64,000 nt of DNA, from positions 1,922,001-1,986,000 of the forward strand of contig NZ_JAHXYZ010000001.1 in the NCBI RefSeq assembly GCF_019969685.1, in the 5' to 3' direction. Position 1 is the stretch's first letter, and each line of letters begins with the position of its first letter. This document shows positions 35,643 through 45,716 of this stretch, in pieces. The stretch is from Microbacterium sp. EST19A. Its GTDB lineage: Bacteria; Actinomycetota; Actinomycetes; Actinomycetales; Microbacteriaceae. The notes below the pieces were generated by a model. The model was not told the DNA's origin. It worked only from the letters and a program-made list of their open reading frames with translations, and searched no databases. A program made the translations under genes and the position numbers.

Positions 35643-37115
35643 ATGTGCGGCATCGTCGGAATGGTGGGCTCTGCCCCGGTCAATCAGGACATCTACGACG
35701 CACTCCTGCTGCTGCAGCACCGCGGCCAGGATGCGACGGGCATCGCCACGGCGGAGGCCAACGGCGTCATGCACAACGCGAAGGCGCAGGGCATGGTCCG
35801 CGAGGCGTTCCGCACGCGTGACATGCGGGCCCTCCTCGGCAACGTCGGCCTCGGCCACGTGCGCTACGCCACCAAGGGCACCGCGTCGAACGAGGAGGAG
35901 ATGCAGCCGTTCTACGTGAACGCGCCCTACGGCATCATCCTCATCCACAACGGCAACCTCACCAACACGCGTGAGCTGACCGCCGACATGGCCAAGCGCG
36001 ACCGGCGCCACCTCAACTCCTCCAGCGACACCGAGCTGCTGCTCAACGTGCTCGCGGGCGAGCTGCAGGCCACGACCTCCGCGGTCGACCTCGACTCCGA
36101 GCGCGTCTTCGAGGCGGTCGCCCGCACCCAGGCGCGCATCGAGGGCGCCTACGCGGTGATCGCCGTGATCGCCGGATACGGTCTCCTCGCATTCCGCGAC
36201 CCGTTCGGCATCCGTCCGCTCATCCTCGGGCGCCGGCCGTCGACGGTCGCAGGCGCTGAAGGCCGCGACGAGTGGGTCGTCACGAGCGAGTCCCTCGTGC
36301 TCGAGAACGGCGACTACGAGATCGTCCGCGAGGTCGAGCCGGGTGAGGCCGTCTTCATCACGAACGACGGAACCCTCTACAGCAAGCTGTGCGCGCCCGA
36401 GGTGCACCTCGCGCCGTGCGCGTTCGAGTACGTGTACCTCGCGCGTCCTGACTCGGTCATGAACGGCATCTCGGTCTACGAGTCGCGGCTGCGCATGGGC
36501 GATCGTCTCGCCGACACGATCGCCAAGCATGTGCCGATGGACAAGATCGACGTGGTCATGCCGATCCCCGACTCGTCACGGCCCGCCGCGATGGAGGTCG
36601 CCCGCAAGCTCGGCATCGAGTACCGCGAGGGCTTCTACAAGAACCGCTACGTCGGCCGCACCTTCATCATGCCGGGGCAGGCCGTGCGCAAGAAGAGCGT
36701 GCGCCAGAAGCTCAACGCGATGTCGACCGAGTTCCAGGGCAAGAACGTGCTCCTCATCGACGACTCCATCGTGCGCGGCACCACTTCGAAGGAGATCATC
36801 CAGATGGCGCGGGATGCCGGCGCCGCCTCGGTGACCTTCGCGTCCGCGGCGCCGCCGGTGCGGCATCCGCACGTCTACGGCATCAACATGCCGTCGCGTC
36901 ACGAACTGATCGCGCACGGCCGGACGATCCCCGAGATCGCGGAGGAGCTCGGCTGCGATCACCTCGTCTACCAGGAGGTCGAAGACCTCAAGGCCGCGAT
37001 CATCGAGGGCTCCGCTCTGACAGATCTCGACATGAGCTGCTTCGACGGCCGGTACGTCACCGGCACCGTCTCCGACGAATACCTCGCCTGGGTGGAGGGG
37101 TCGCAGACCTCGTGA
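35643..37115 (+). CDS. purF: Amidophosphoribosyltransferase
   Basis: PurF commits PRPP to purine synthesis by transferring glutamine ammonia. The 490-residue protein begins MCGIVGMVGS, with Cys2 as glutaminase nucleophile after Met removal. The PRPP loop VLLIDDSIVRGTTSKEI (about residues 367-383) and the oxygen-sensitive-type VLPIPDSSRPAAM-like segment (MPIPDSSRPAAM) identify it. It overlaps the MFS gene downstream by 4 bases, tying a carrier to the purine genes. Confidence 0.97.
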   Translation: MCGIVGMVGSAPVNQDIYDALLLLQHRGQDATGIATAEANGVMHNAKAQGMVREAFRTRDMRALLGNVGLGHVRYATKGTASNEEEMQPFYVNAPYGIILIHNGNLTNTRELTADMAKRDRRHLNSSSDTELLLNVLAGELQATTSAVDLDSERVFEAVARTQARIEGAYAVIAVIAGYGLLAFRDPFGIRPLILGRRPSTVAGAEGRDEWVVTSESLVLENGDYEIVREVEPGEAVFITNDGTLYSKLCAPEVHLAPCAFEYVYLARPDSVMNGISVYESRLRMGDRLADTIAKHVPMDKIDVVMPIPDSSRPAAMEVARKLGIEYREGFYKNRYVGRTFIMPGQAVRKKSVRQKLNAMSTEFQGKNVLLIDDSIVRGTTSKEIIQMARDAGAASVTFASAAPPVRHPHVYGINMPSRHELIAHGRTIPEIAEELGCDHLVYQEVEDLKAAIIEGSALTDLDMSCFDGRYVTGTVSDEYLAWVEGSQTS

Positions 37116-38413
37116 CGGCCCGGCCGCTGTGGCAGGGCCGTGCGCTCGCACTCGTCGGGATCGTGCTCGTCGCGTTCTCGCTGCGGTCCGCCGTCGCCTC
37201 GCTGTCGCCGGTCATCGACCACATCGCCGAGGACTTCCCGGTCTCTCCGGTCGCCGTCGGGCTGATCGGCGCGGCGCCGCCGGTCTGTTTCGCGATCTTC
37301 GGTCTGCTCACGCCGCTCTTCGAACGGCGGTTCGGCCTCGAACGCGTCGCGGTGACCGCGATCGCGCTGATGGCCCTGGGGATGCTGCTGCGCGGGCTCG
37401 CGTTCGACTCGGTCGGCCTTCTCGCGGCGACTGCGCTCGTGTTCGCCGGCGTCGGCTCGGGGAACGTGCTGCTGCCTCCGCTGGTGAAGAAGTACTTCCC
37501 CGACCGCATCGGCGTCATGATGACGGTGTACTCGACGACGCTGGCGGTCTCGACGTTCCTGCCGCCGCTCGTCGCCGTGCCGGTGGCCGACGCGCTCAGC
37601 TGGCGCGTCTCCCTGGGCATGTGGGGCCTCTTCGCCGCGATCGCGCTGGTGCCGTGGGTGACGCTGCTTCTGCGCGAGCGGTCGAACCCGATGCCGGCGC
37701 CGGCCGAGACGGAGGAGCTCGATCCGACCGACGGTCGTCACGACCTGCAGGATGCCGTGGCCGTCGCGACCGGACCGATCTCGACCGCCCCCGCGAATCC
37801 GCGGTATTTCGCCCGCCTGTGGCGGCTGCCGCTGGCCTGGGCGCTCGCGCTGGTGTTCGCGACATCGTCGACCATGGCGTACGTCTCCTTCGCATGGATG
37901 CCGACGATGCTCGTCGACATCGGCGACGTCACACCCGCCACCGCGGGCTTCCTGCTCTCTCTCTTCGCCCTGATCGGTCTGCCCTGCTCGATGCTGGTTC
38001 CGATCCTCGTGGTGCGGTATCAGGCGACGCGGCCGCTCTTCTTCGTCGGGGTCGTGGCCGGGCTCATCGGCGTTCTCGGACTGCTGTTCGCGCCGACCGC
38101 CGCGCTGGCGCTGTGGGTGTGCGTCTTCGGCCTCTCGGCGATCATGTTCCCGCTCAGCCTCGTGCTGCTCAGCATCCGCGCCCGCACGCCCGAGAGTGCC
38201 GTCGCGCTGAGCGGCTTCGTGCAGAGCATCGGGTACGCGATCGCCGCAGTCTTCCCGCTGCTGGTCGGTCTGCTGCATGAGACCACCGACGGATGGCAGG
38301 TGCCGCTCATCGTCGTCGGTGCCGTCCTGGTCGCGGCGATCCCCGCGGGCATCGTCGCAGGGCGGCGGCGCACGATCGAAGACGAGTGGGAGCGCCGGTA
38401 CGGGCGCTGGTGA
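37112..38413 (+). CDS. MFS carrier of the CynX/NimT family
   Basis: The 433-residue protein has 12 predicted membrane segments. The opening SLRSAVASLSPVIDHIAEDF and GAGSGNVLLP-like motif (GVGSGNVLLPPLVKKYFPDR, about 112-131) are those of the CynX/NimT carriers, which move cyanate, nitroimidazoles or unknown small anions. It begins with GTG inside the purF stop (GTGA). A role in purine or nucleobase traffic is suggested only by position. Confidence 0.85.
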   Translation: MTARPLWQGRALALVGIVLVAFSLRSAVASLSPVIDHIAEDFPVSPVAVGLIGAAPPVCFAIFGLLTPLFERRFGLERVAVTAIALMALGMLLRGLAFDSVGLLAATALVFAGVGSGNVLLPPLVKKYFPDRIGVMMTVYSTTLAVSTFLPPLVAVPVADALSWRVSLGMWGLFAAIALVPWVTLLLRERSNPMPAPAETEELDPTDGRHDLQDAVAVATGPISTAPANPRYFARLWRLPLAWALALVFATSSTMAYVSFAWMPTMLVDIGDVTPATAGFLLSLFALIGLPCSMLVPILVVRYQATRPLFFVGVVAGLIGVLGLLFAPTAALALWVCVFGLSAIMFPLSLVLLSIRARTPESAVALSGFVQSIGYAIAAVFPLLVGLLHETTDGWQVPLIVVGAVLVAAIPAGIVAGRRRTIEDEWERRYGRW

Positions 38414-38490
38414 GGTCATGCTGGCGAACGTCGAGCGGTGAGAATCGAGGGGGACTGACCGATATTCTCGTGAGCTGAGCCGTTCCTGAT

Positions 38491-38506
38491 TCGAACATAC
38501 GTTCTA
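38491..38506 (+). promoter_or_regulatory. LexA (SOS) box upstream of the DUF222-HNH gene
   Basis: TCGAACATACGTTCTA matches the actinobacterial SOS consensus TCGAAC-N4-GTTCGA at 11 of 12 fixed positions. It overlaps a -10-like TAAACT (38505-38510) that lies six bases before the ATG, so LexA would directly block a leaderless promoter. Confidence 0.82.
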
Positions 38507-38516
38507 AACTGGGGTC

Positions 38517-40022
<1,506 letters not shown>

Positions 40023-40054
40023 CGCGGCGGGCGACAGGCCGGCTCGTGCTGCGC

Positions 40055-40579
40055 TCAGTCGGCGATGCGTTCACCGGCGGGGGAGAGCACCCACCAGACG
40101 CCGCCGACTCCCTGACCGTTCACGTCGCCCTCGGCGGCGTCGCCGGCGAAGTAGTACAGGGGCCAGCCGTTGAGCGTCACCTGCGTGTCGCCGGCGGCCG
40201 TGGTGATGGTTCCGACCTCGCCGGTCACTCCCTCGACCGCGGGGGCATCGCCGTCGATGGTGAAGGGCGGCCAGTTCGTCAGGCAGTCGCCGGAGCACGA
40301 ACTCTCGCCGGAACCCTGGGTGTCGTTGTCGAACATGTACAGCGTCTTCCCGTCAGGGGCGACGACGATCTCCCCGAGGTCCGAGTCGGCGACCGCGAGT
40401 GCGGCCCCGCCGGAGTCCTCGCTGGGAGCAGGGGTGCTCGACTCCGAGGACTGGCCATACGCGCCCCCCGTGTCGTCCGTTCCCCCACCGGTACTGCCGC
40501 CGGACGCTGAGCATCCGGAGACGACGAACGTCATGAGCAGAGCGGCGATCGCCGCGGTCTTCGAGACTCTCGAGAGCAT
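40055..40579 (-). CDS. Lipoprotein with YxxFxxD-type (Lipoprotein_15) repeats, ECF regulon member
   Basis: The 174-residue lipoprotein has a signal peptide ending VVSGC (Cys23) and a Ser/Gly/Thr-rich tether. Two copies of the secreted-repeat motif follow: LYMFDNDTQG with SSCSGDCLTNWPPF (about 88-112), and LYYFAGDAAEGDVNGQG-like WPLYYFAGDAAEGD (about 143-156). The family function is unknown; the Cys pair and Trp suggest cofactor or redox binding. AGGAGG precedes the ATG. An ECF-type promoter at 40616-40647 matches that of the sigma gene. Confidence 0.9.
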   Translation of the reverse strand: MLSRVSKTAAIAALLMTFVVSGCSASGGSTGGGTDDTGGAYGQSSESSTPAPSEDSGGAALAVADSDLGEIVVAPDGKTLYMFDNDTQGSGESSCSGDCLTNWPPFTIDGDAPAVEGVTGEVGTITTAAGDTQVTLNGWPLYYFAGDAAEGDVNGQGVGGVWWVLSPAGERIAD

Positions 40580-40615
40580 TGTGGACCTCCTGTGCAGGAC
40601 CGCGGGTGCGGTCAC

Positions 40616-40647
40616 GAGGAACACGAGAGCGGCGGGCGAAAGGTTCA
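40616..40647 (-). promoter_or_regulatory. ECF-type promoter of the lipoprotein gene
   Basis: On the minus strand, TGAAC (-35) and CTCGTGTTC (-10 region) are spaced exactly as in the promoter at 41881-41912. The two 32-base segments share 24 positions, and both core elements are identical. The last 3 bases lie in the anti-sigma gene. Confidence 0.72.
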
Positions 40648-41352
40648 GGACACGTCGACGGAAGACCGCATGAGCACGTTGCCCGAATCGACCGAGCGGA
40701 TCTCCACCGCGGCGATCTCGGATGCCGACAGATCGGTGCCCGCACTCAGGCGTGCCGTCGTTCCCGGGTGCGCCCGCCACGTCGACAGCACGCTCTCGAC
40801 ACCGTCATCACTCACCACGACCAGCGCATACGCCCACCCGTTCGCGGGGGCATCGCCCTCGGAGCCGTAGTCGCACGCCATGTCGATCTTGGTTCCCCAC
40901 GCGACATCCGTGAGGTCGACCGTGGCCGTCAGCGGCGCGTCGACCACCTGGTCCAGCGCGATGGTCGTCGAGGGCGGCCGCAGCTGCGCCGACACGATCG
41001 GCACGGCCACCGCGGCCACGACGATCGCCGCGGCGGCGGCGATCCCCGCGACCCAGGCGCGGCGACGTCGACGCGCGCGCGCCGCGGCGAGCGACAGCAC
41101 GCGCGCGCGATGCTCGGGGCCGGGAGTCTCGGGGGTGGGAGTCTCGGCATCCGCGGTCCGCAGCAGCGACTCGGCCCGCTCGGGAGCGACCCGTGAGAGA
41201 AGGCCGAGCGTCGGCGCGACCTCCCCGAGGGCCGCACGGCACTCGGGGCACTGCGAGAGGTGCGCCTCATACTCCGCGCGGTCTGCGGCGCTGAGGGCTC
41301 CGAGCACGTAGGCGGCGTCCCACTCGTTGTAGCGCGCGTGGTCGGCGTTCAT
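40645..41352 (-). CDS. Anti-sigma factor with zinc-type ZAS motif
   Basis: The 235-residue single-pass membrane protein holds its ECF sigma factor inactive. The cytoplasmic N-terminus has the ZAS motif His31-X3-Cys35-X2-Cys38 and the LGAL opening seen in RskA/RsmA-like proteins. A membrane helix (about 95-118, WVAGIAAAAAIVVAAVAVPIV) separates it from an extracellular RskA-type beta domain. It overlaps the sigma gene by 4 bases. Confidence 0.92.
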   Translation of the reverse strand: MNADHARYNEWDAAYVLGALSAADRAEYEAHLSQCPECRAALGEVAPTLGLLSRVAPERAESLLRTADAETPTPETPGPEHRARVLSLAAARARRRRRAWVAGIAAAAAIVVAAVAVPIVSAQLRPPSTTIALDQVVDAPLTATVDLTDVAWGTKIDMACDYGSEGDAPANGWAYALVVVSDDGVESVLSTWRAHPGTTARLSAGTDLSASEIAAVEIRSVDSGNVLMRSSVDVS

Positions 41353-41855
41353 CGCGTCACTCCCTTCTCCTGCAGACCGAGGCGCAGAGCGCGGAGGCCG
41401 TAGTGCAGCCTCGACTTCACGGTTCCCTCGGGGATGGTCAGCTCCTCGGCGATCTCCGCGACCGTGAGGCCACGGTAATACGCCCGGACGACGACCTCGC
41501 GATGGGGCTCCGAGAGCGCCGCGAGCGCCTCCTCGATCAGGATCGCGTCGAAGATCGCGTCGGTGGCGTCGCGGACCGACGCCTCCGGAGGCTCGTCCAT
41601 CGCGATCTCCCGGCGATGGTGGGCGCTGCGCACCTCGTCCACGACGAGGTGACGGGCCACCGTGTACATCCACGAACGCGTGGACTCCGGGTCGTCGGAG
41701 AGGATGCGCGGCGTCCGCCAGGCGCGGAGCAGGGTCTCCTGCACCACATCGTCTGCCCCCGCGCGGTCGCCGGTGAGGTGCACGACGTAGCGCCAGATCG
41801 GCGCCGCATGCGCGTCGTAGAGCGCGCCGAGACGCGCAGCGTCATCCCGCGGCAT
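41349..41855 (-). CDS. ECF RNA polymerase sigma factor (SigK/SigL-like)
   Basis: The 168-residue protein has region 2 (YDAHAAPIWRYVVHLTGD, DDVVQETLLRAWR, WMYTVARHLVVDEVR) and region 4 (LSEPHREVVVRAYYRGLTVAEIAEELTIPEGTVKSRLHYGLRALR, read as a helix-turn-helix). AAGGAGGT at 41861-41868 is its ribosome site. With the adjacent anti-sigma and a shared promoter motif upstream, it is probably autoregulated. The inducing signal is unknown. Confidence 0.94.
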   Translation of the reverse strand: MPRDDAARLGALYDAHAAPIWRYVVHLTGDRAGADDVVQETLLRAWRTPRILSDDPESTRSWMYTVARHLVVDEVRSAHHRREIAMDEPPEASVRDATDAIFDAILIEEALAALSEPHREVVVRAYYRGLTVAEIAEELTIPEGTVKSRLHYGLRALRLGLQEKGVTR

Positions 41856-41880
41856 CCGCGACCTCCTTCGGGTCCTCTCC

Positions 41881-41912
41881 GGAGAACACGAGACAGGGCG
41901 GCGAGAAGTTCA
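41881..41912 (-). promoter_or_regulatory. ECF-type autoregulated promoter of the sigma gene
   Basis: TGAAC at 41908-41912 and CTCGTGTTC at 41884-41892 (minus strand) form an ECF-like promoter. It is nearly the same as the one before the lipoprotein gene. It lies about 26 bases before the sigma start. Confidence 0.72.
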
Positions 41913-41942
41913 TCTGAACCTCGGGCGGGCCGATCCCGTGTC

Positions 41943-42398
41943 ATGAGTATGGACCTCTTCGAGATCGCCGGGCTCCCCGTGCATCCGCTCATCGTGCACG
42001 CGGTGGTCATCCTCGTGCCGCTCACGGCGTTGGCCCTCATCCTGGGTGCGCTCTTCCCCGCCGCGCGCAAGCGGCTCGGAATCGTCACGCCGATCGCCGC
42101 ACTGATCGTACTGGTGCTCGTGCCCATCACGATGCTCGCCGGCGAAGCGCTGGCGCAAAGCGTCGGTCCGGTGCCGGCCGTCGTGCATCACGCGGATCTC
42201 GGCGGCCTGCTCTGGCCGTGGACTCTGGCGATGTTCGTCGTCGCGACGCTGCAGTGGTGCTGGCATCGGTTCGGAGACGGGCCGGGCCGCACGACCCGGG
42301 TGATCCTGGCGGTGCTGGCGGTCGTGAGCGGCGCCGGAAGCACGGTGATGGTCGTGCTCATCGGCGAAGCCGGTGCCCGCGCCGTCTGGGGCGGGTGA
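41943..42398 (+). CDS. DUF2231 membrane protein
   Basis: The 151-residue membrane protein has four predicted helices. LPVHPLIVHAVVILVPLTALALI near the N-terminus, with its two His residues, is the DUF2231 signature; the family is suspected to bind heme. It is divergent from the ECF sigma operon with 30 bases between the sigma promoter core and its ATG. Its start is ATG 41943 or 41949; the ribosome site is weak. Confidence 0.85.
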   Translation: MSMDLFEIAGLPVHPLIVHAVVILVPLTALALILGALFPAARKRLGIVTPIAALIVLVLVPITMLAGEALAQSVGPVPAVVHHADLGGLLWPWTLAMFVVATLQWCWHRFGDGPGRTTRVILAVLAVVSGAGSTVMVVLIGEAGARAVWGG

Positions 42399-42423
42399 GC
42401 GCTGCCGCCCGCAACGCGGGGGT

Positions 42424-43224
42424 TCAGTGCGCGTGCACCTCGTCGCCGACACGGATGACACCTTCCGGCGCTCCGTCTGCGGGGAGGAGCAGTCGTCCGA
42501 GAGTCGGCTCGTCCTGCTCGAGCGCTCCGGTGAGGGTGGTGAGCACCCTGGCGTCTCGCACGCCCGTGTCGGGGTTGGCATGCGTGGCGAGGCACCGCAC
42601 GATCGGACCCGCCGGGCGGAAGCTCATGGCGCCGATGCGCACCTCGCGGGTCCAGTCGAGCTCGTCCCAGGGGTCGACGCCGTCGATGACGATGTTCGAG
42701 CGGAAGCGGCGGTCATCGGCGTCCGCACCGAGCGCCTCGCCCAGCGCACGCGTGCTGCCCTGGCTGTGCACCGAGACGTAGCCGCGCGCCCGATCCTGGA
42801 ACCGCGACGTCTCGCCGTCTCCGACCAGCACGAGCGGGAGCCGTCCGGGGCGCTGCAACCGGCGCCCCTCGCGAGTCGAGAGCACGAAATCGGTGGCCGC
42901 GGCCACGAGCTGGGCGCGGCCGTCGTCGTCGAGGCCGGCCTCCACGAGCAGTGCTCCCTCGTGCTCGATCCGCACCCGCCGCGACGCATCGTCGTAGCTC
43001 GTGCGCAGCGCAGCCAGTGCCGGGAAGTCCTGAAGAGCGAGGCCCTTCGCCTTCGGCCAGTAGTCGAGTCCGTCACGCTCCTCCGGTGTCACCGCGTCGG
43101 CGAAACGGAACGCCAGCACCCGGTCGCCGGCGACCCTCCCGTCGGCCTGCACGGTGAGCGCGTCGACGGACTCAGGAGTGAGGCCCTTGATCGGGTGGCG
43201 GTACAGCGCGACGACATGAGCCAT
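42424..43224 (-). CDS. MOSC-domain protein (molybdenum-sulfur carrier type)
   Basis: The 266-residue protein has an N-terminal MOSC beta-barrel (LYRHPIKGLTPESVDALTVQADGRVAGDR) and a C-terminal MOSC domain (FRSNIVIDGVDPWDELDW, then IGAMSFRPAGPIVRCLATHAN with the conserved Cys). Family members transfer sulfur or reduce N-hydroxylated compounds with molybdenum cofactor. No molybdenum genes lie nearby. A -10-like GAGGAT (43231-43236) sits six bases before the ATG. Confidence 0.9.
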   Translation of the reverse strand: MAHVVALYRHPIKGLTPESVDALTVQADGRVAGDRVLAFRFADAVTPEERDGLDYWPKAKGLALQDFPALAALRTSYDDASRRVRIEHEGALLVEAGLDDDGRAQLVAAATDFVLSTREGRRLQRPGRLPLVLVGDGETSRFQDRARGYVSVHSQGSTRALGEALGADADDRRFRSNIVIDGVDPWDELDWTREVRIGAMSFRPAGPIVRCLATHANPDTGVRDARVLTTLTGALEQDEPTLGRLLLPADGAPEGVIRVGDEVHAH

Positions 43225-43268
43225 GGAGAGATCCTCTCAGCCGGGTCGATGTGTCCGGACACGACGAA

Positions 43269-43291
43269 GCCCCCGTGGGTCGCACGGGGGC
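43269..43291. terminator. Terminator after the DUF3073 gene
   Basis: GCCCCCGTG (43269-43277) pairs with CACGGGGGC (43283-43291) around a 5-base loop. It lies 20 bases beyond the DUF3073 stop on the minus strand. No T-run is present. Confidence 0.78.
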
Positions 43292-43310
43292 AGAACGACG
43301 GAGCAGGCGG

Positions 43311-43496
43311 TCAGGCCTTTTCCAGTTCGTCCTCGTCTTCGTCTTCGTACTCGTCGGCCCACTTGTCGACGTAGGCGTCTTCGTCTGTCGGATGACCCAG
43401 CTCGCGCTCGAGCGCGGAGTAGTTCACCGACGGACTGTACGCCTTGAGTTCGCGGGCGATCTTTGTGTGTTTCGCCTTCTGACGGCCACGGCCCAT
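43311..43496 (-). CDS. DUF3073 protein
   Basis: This small conserved actinobacterial protein of 61 residues starts MGRGRQKAKHTKIARELKAY and ends in a Glu/Asp-rich tail. The basic head and acidic tail suggest nucleic-acid or ribosome contact, but the function is unknown. It has its own terminator and is divergent from a universal stress protein gene. Confidence 0.92.
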   Translation of the reverse strand: MGRGRQKAKHTKIARELKAYSPSVNYSALERELGHPTDEDAYVDKWADEYEDEDEDELEKA

Positions 43497-43645
43497 ACGC
43501 CAGACCCCCTCACGATTTCAGCTGCGGGCGGCAGGAGCCCGACGCATTTCACGACACCGGTTCGAAGCCGGTAAGAGTAGCATTCAGAATAGCACGCGGG
43601 TAAGACCCTCTGGCTGAGGCCAGGCTGGTGAAGGGAACGATCTTC

Positions 43646-44188
43646 ATGACCGACAACACCTCCACTCCGTCCGATGAGGTCGCACAGAACGCGGCGCTGC
43701 AGAAAGCGGTCATCGTCGGACTGCAGCCGGACCAAGATCGGCACGTGCTCGACGAGGCCGTCAGGTTCGCGCGATTGCTGGGCGCGCCGCTGGTCGTCGC
43801 CCACGTCGACGTGACGCGGTTCGTGACCTACGAAGACCCCGACGGGTACGTGCACTCCGCCCCCATCGACATCAACTTCGACGCGGGCGCCGCCGAGTTC
43901 GAGGCTGTGCAGGCAGCGGCGGCATCCGTGCTCGACGGCTCGGGGCTCACTTGGACCGCTCGGCAGCTCGTCGGCGACCCGGCTCTGGCCATCAAGCAGC
44001 TCGCGTCCAAGCTCGATGCGTCGCTGATCGTGGTCGGCACGCGCAAGCGCGGCATCGGCGAGTCGATCAGGGAGTTCTTCACCGGCTCGGTCGCCGCCCG
44101 GCTCACGCACCGGCAGCATCGTTCCGTGCTGGTCGTTCCGCTCGGCGAGTCCGTGCCGGATTCGCAGAAGGAGATCTGGCCGGAGTAA
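43646..44188 (+). CDS. Universal stress protein (UspA family)
   Basis: The 180-residue single-domain USP has the ATP-binding motif GTRKRGIGESIREFFTGSVA (Gly-X-X-X-Gly-X9-Gly-Ser type, near residues 130-149). ATG 43646 follows AAGGGA (43631-43636); a GTG at 43628 is in frame but less likely. The stop codon lies in the loop of a terminator hairpin. It probably acts in stationary-phase or stress survival. Confidence 0.9.
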   Translation: MTDNTSTPSDEVAQNAALQKAVIVGLQPDQDRHVLDEAVRFARLLGAPLVVAHVDVTRFVTYEDPDGYVHSAPIDINFDAGAAEFEAVQAAAASVLDGSGLTWTARQLVGDPALAIKQLASKLDASLIVVGTRKRGIGESIREFFTGSVAARLTHRQHRSVLVVPLGESVPDSQKEIWPE

Positions 44189-44198
44189 CGGCCAGATC
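44173..44198. terminator. Terminator hairpin spanning the USP stop codon
   Basis: GATCTGGCCG (44173-44182) and CGGCCAGATC (44189-44198) are perfect arms, and the 6-base loop contains the TAA stop. It serves the USP gene and the convergent padR gene that ends at 44221. Confidence 0.82.
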
Positions 44199-44220
44199 CC
44201 CTCTGCGTCGACGGTCTCGT

Positions 44221-44853
44221 TCAGCGCCCGGAGCCGAGGGCTCCGAGAGCACGGGTCACCGCGTGTGCGGCGGCATCCAGCCCGTCTTCGAGTTCGCTGA
44301 CGACGGATGCCGGCAGCACGCCGCCCTTCGCCACATGCGTGCGCAGGTCGGTCCGCACCCGTGCACGGAAGGCGTTGACGACGGCATCCGCCCGGTGCAG
44401 CTCTTCACGACTGATGATGCGGGCGTCGTCGGATGCCGGTCGCGGCCGGCTCTTCGCCGCCGATCGCTCGTCGTGCTCTGCTGAGGCGAGGTCGGCGCGG
44501 AGGCTCTTCATCGCCTCCTGCACGCTCTGGCGCACCTCGTTGGCGATGAGCCGCACCGAATCGGTGAGGCCGGCCTCGATGCCCGCGAGATCTCCCTCGC
44601 GGGAGGCGAGCTCGGCGCGACCGGCATCCGTGATCGCGTAGATCGTCGTGCGACCGTCGACGGTCTTGGACACCAGGCCCTCTTCCTCGAGCTTCGCGAG
44701 CCGGGGATAGATGGTGCCGGCGCTCGGCGTGTAGGTGCCGCCGGTGCGGTCGGTGAGCGACTGGATGATGCCGTAGCCGTGCTGCGGCGCCTCGGCGAGC
44801 AGCGAGAGCAGATACAGGCGCAGGTCGCCGTGGGAGAAGACGGCGGGGCTCAT
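44221..44853 (-). CDS. PadR-family transcriptional regulator
   Basis: The 210-residue protein has the PadR winged helix at about 8-80 (LRLYLLSLLAEAPQHGYGIIQSL; YTPSAGTIYPRLAKLEEEGLV) and an extended C-terminal helical region. It overlaps the DUF4097 gene upstream by 4 bases. It is the second gene of the operon and probably represses it through the 15-base dyad at 45717-45760. Confidence 0.92.
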   Translation of the reverse strand: MSPAVFSHGDLRLYLLSLLAEAPQHGYGIIQSLTDRTGGTYTPSAGTIYPRLAKLEEEGLVSKTVDGRTTIYAITDAGRAELASREGDLAGIEAGLTDSVRLIANEVRQSVQEAMKSLRADLASAEHDERSAAKSRPRPASDDARIISREELHRADAVVNAFRARVRTDLRTHVAKGGVLPASVVSELEDGLDAAAHAVTRALGALGSGR

Positions 44854-45692
44854 GACTCTTCCCACTCCGGGTCGTTGGTGATGGATGCGGGGGTGCGTCG
44901 GAGGACCGTGACGCCGCCCGAGACCGAGTTCGCGCGCAGGTCGACGAAGCGGCCCGCGAGCTCGCCGGTCGTGCCCGTGTAGTTGCTCGGGCCGGAGGAG
45001 CTGCGTTCCACGCCGTCGATGAGGAGCCGTCCGCTGAGGGAGCGGATGACGTAGTTCGCGGCGAGCGACTCGTCGAGGCGCACCGTGGTGCCGCCCGAGA
45101 CCGAGTTCACGGTGATCGTGTTCACGTCGCCCGCGGCGTCCACGAGGGTCGAGCCGGAGACGATGTCGACGGTCGCCTTGCGGACGGCGCCGGTGACGGC
45201 CACATCGCCCGAGACGCTGTTGGCGGTGATCGAGCCGGTGAGTCCGCGCACCTGCACGTCGCCCGAGACCGAGTTGACGTTGAGGTCGCCGATCAGGGTG
45301 TCGACGATGATGTCGCCGGAGACGGTGTTGAGCCGGGTGTCGTTGCGGATGCCGGAGACCAGGGCGCCGGCGCTGACGACGCCGAGGTTCAGGGCGATCG
45401 AGCGCGGGACGGCGACGCTCACCTCGGCACGCGGACCGCCGGAGCCGAAGTTGCGGAACACCTCGAGGAAGTTGTCCCAGCCGAGCTGCGGGTGGTCGAT
45501 CTCGACCTCGCCGTCGTGGGATTCGACGCGGAGGTCCTTGATGGTGACGCCGTGCACCTCGATGCGGATGCCGGGTTCGTCGTGCGCGACGATGTCGATC
45601 TGGCCGCCGACGAGTCCGACCTTGAGCCGGCTGACGGATTCGATGTCGATGACGCGTTCCTCGCCGGGGGCGATGAGCCACTTCTCGGTCAT
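44850..45692 (-). CDS. DUF4097 beta-helix protein
   Basis: The 280-residue protein is made of about ten beta-strand repeats of the form NSVSGDVxVxG, the DUF4097 (adhesin-like right-handed beta helix) pattern. There is no signal peptide or membrane segment, so it is probably cytosolic or peripherally bound. DUF4097 genes often pair with PadR regulators, as here; the role is unknown. Confidence 0.9.
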   Translation of the reverse strand: MTEKWLIAPGEERVIDIESVSRLKVGLVGGQIDIVAHDEPGIRIEVHGVTIKDLRVESHDGEVEIDHPQLGWDNFLEVFRNFGSGGPRAEVSVAVPRSIALNLGVVSAGALVSGIRNDTRLNTVSGDIIVDTLIGDLNVNSVSGDVQVRGLTGSITANSVSGDVAVTGAVRKATVDIVSGSTLVDAAGDVNTITVNSVSGGTTVRLDESLAANYVIRSLSGRLLIDGVERSSSGPSNYTGTTGELAGRFVDLRANSVSGGVTVLRRTPASITNDPEWEES

Positions 45693-45716
45693 GTCTGCTT
45701 CTCCTGATGTGTGGAA

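Noticed and set aside
43555..43580. GGTTCGAA segment resembling a tRNA T-loop
   Set aside because: No acceptor, D or anticodon stem can be drawn around it. It lies in the promoter region between DUF3073 and the universal stress gene.
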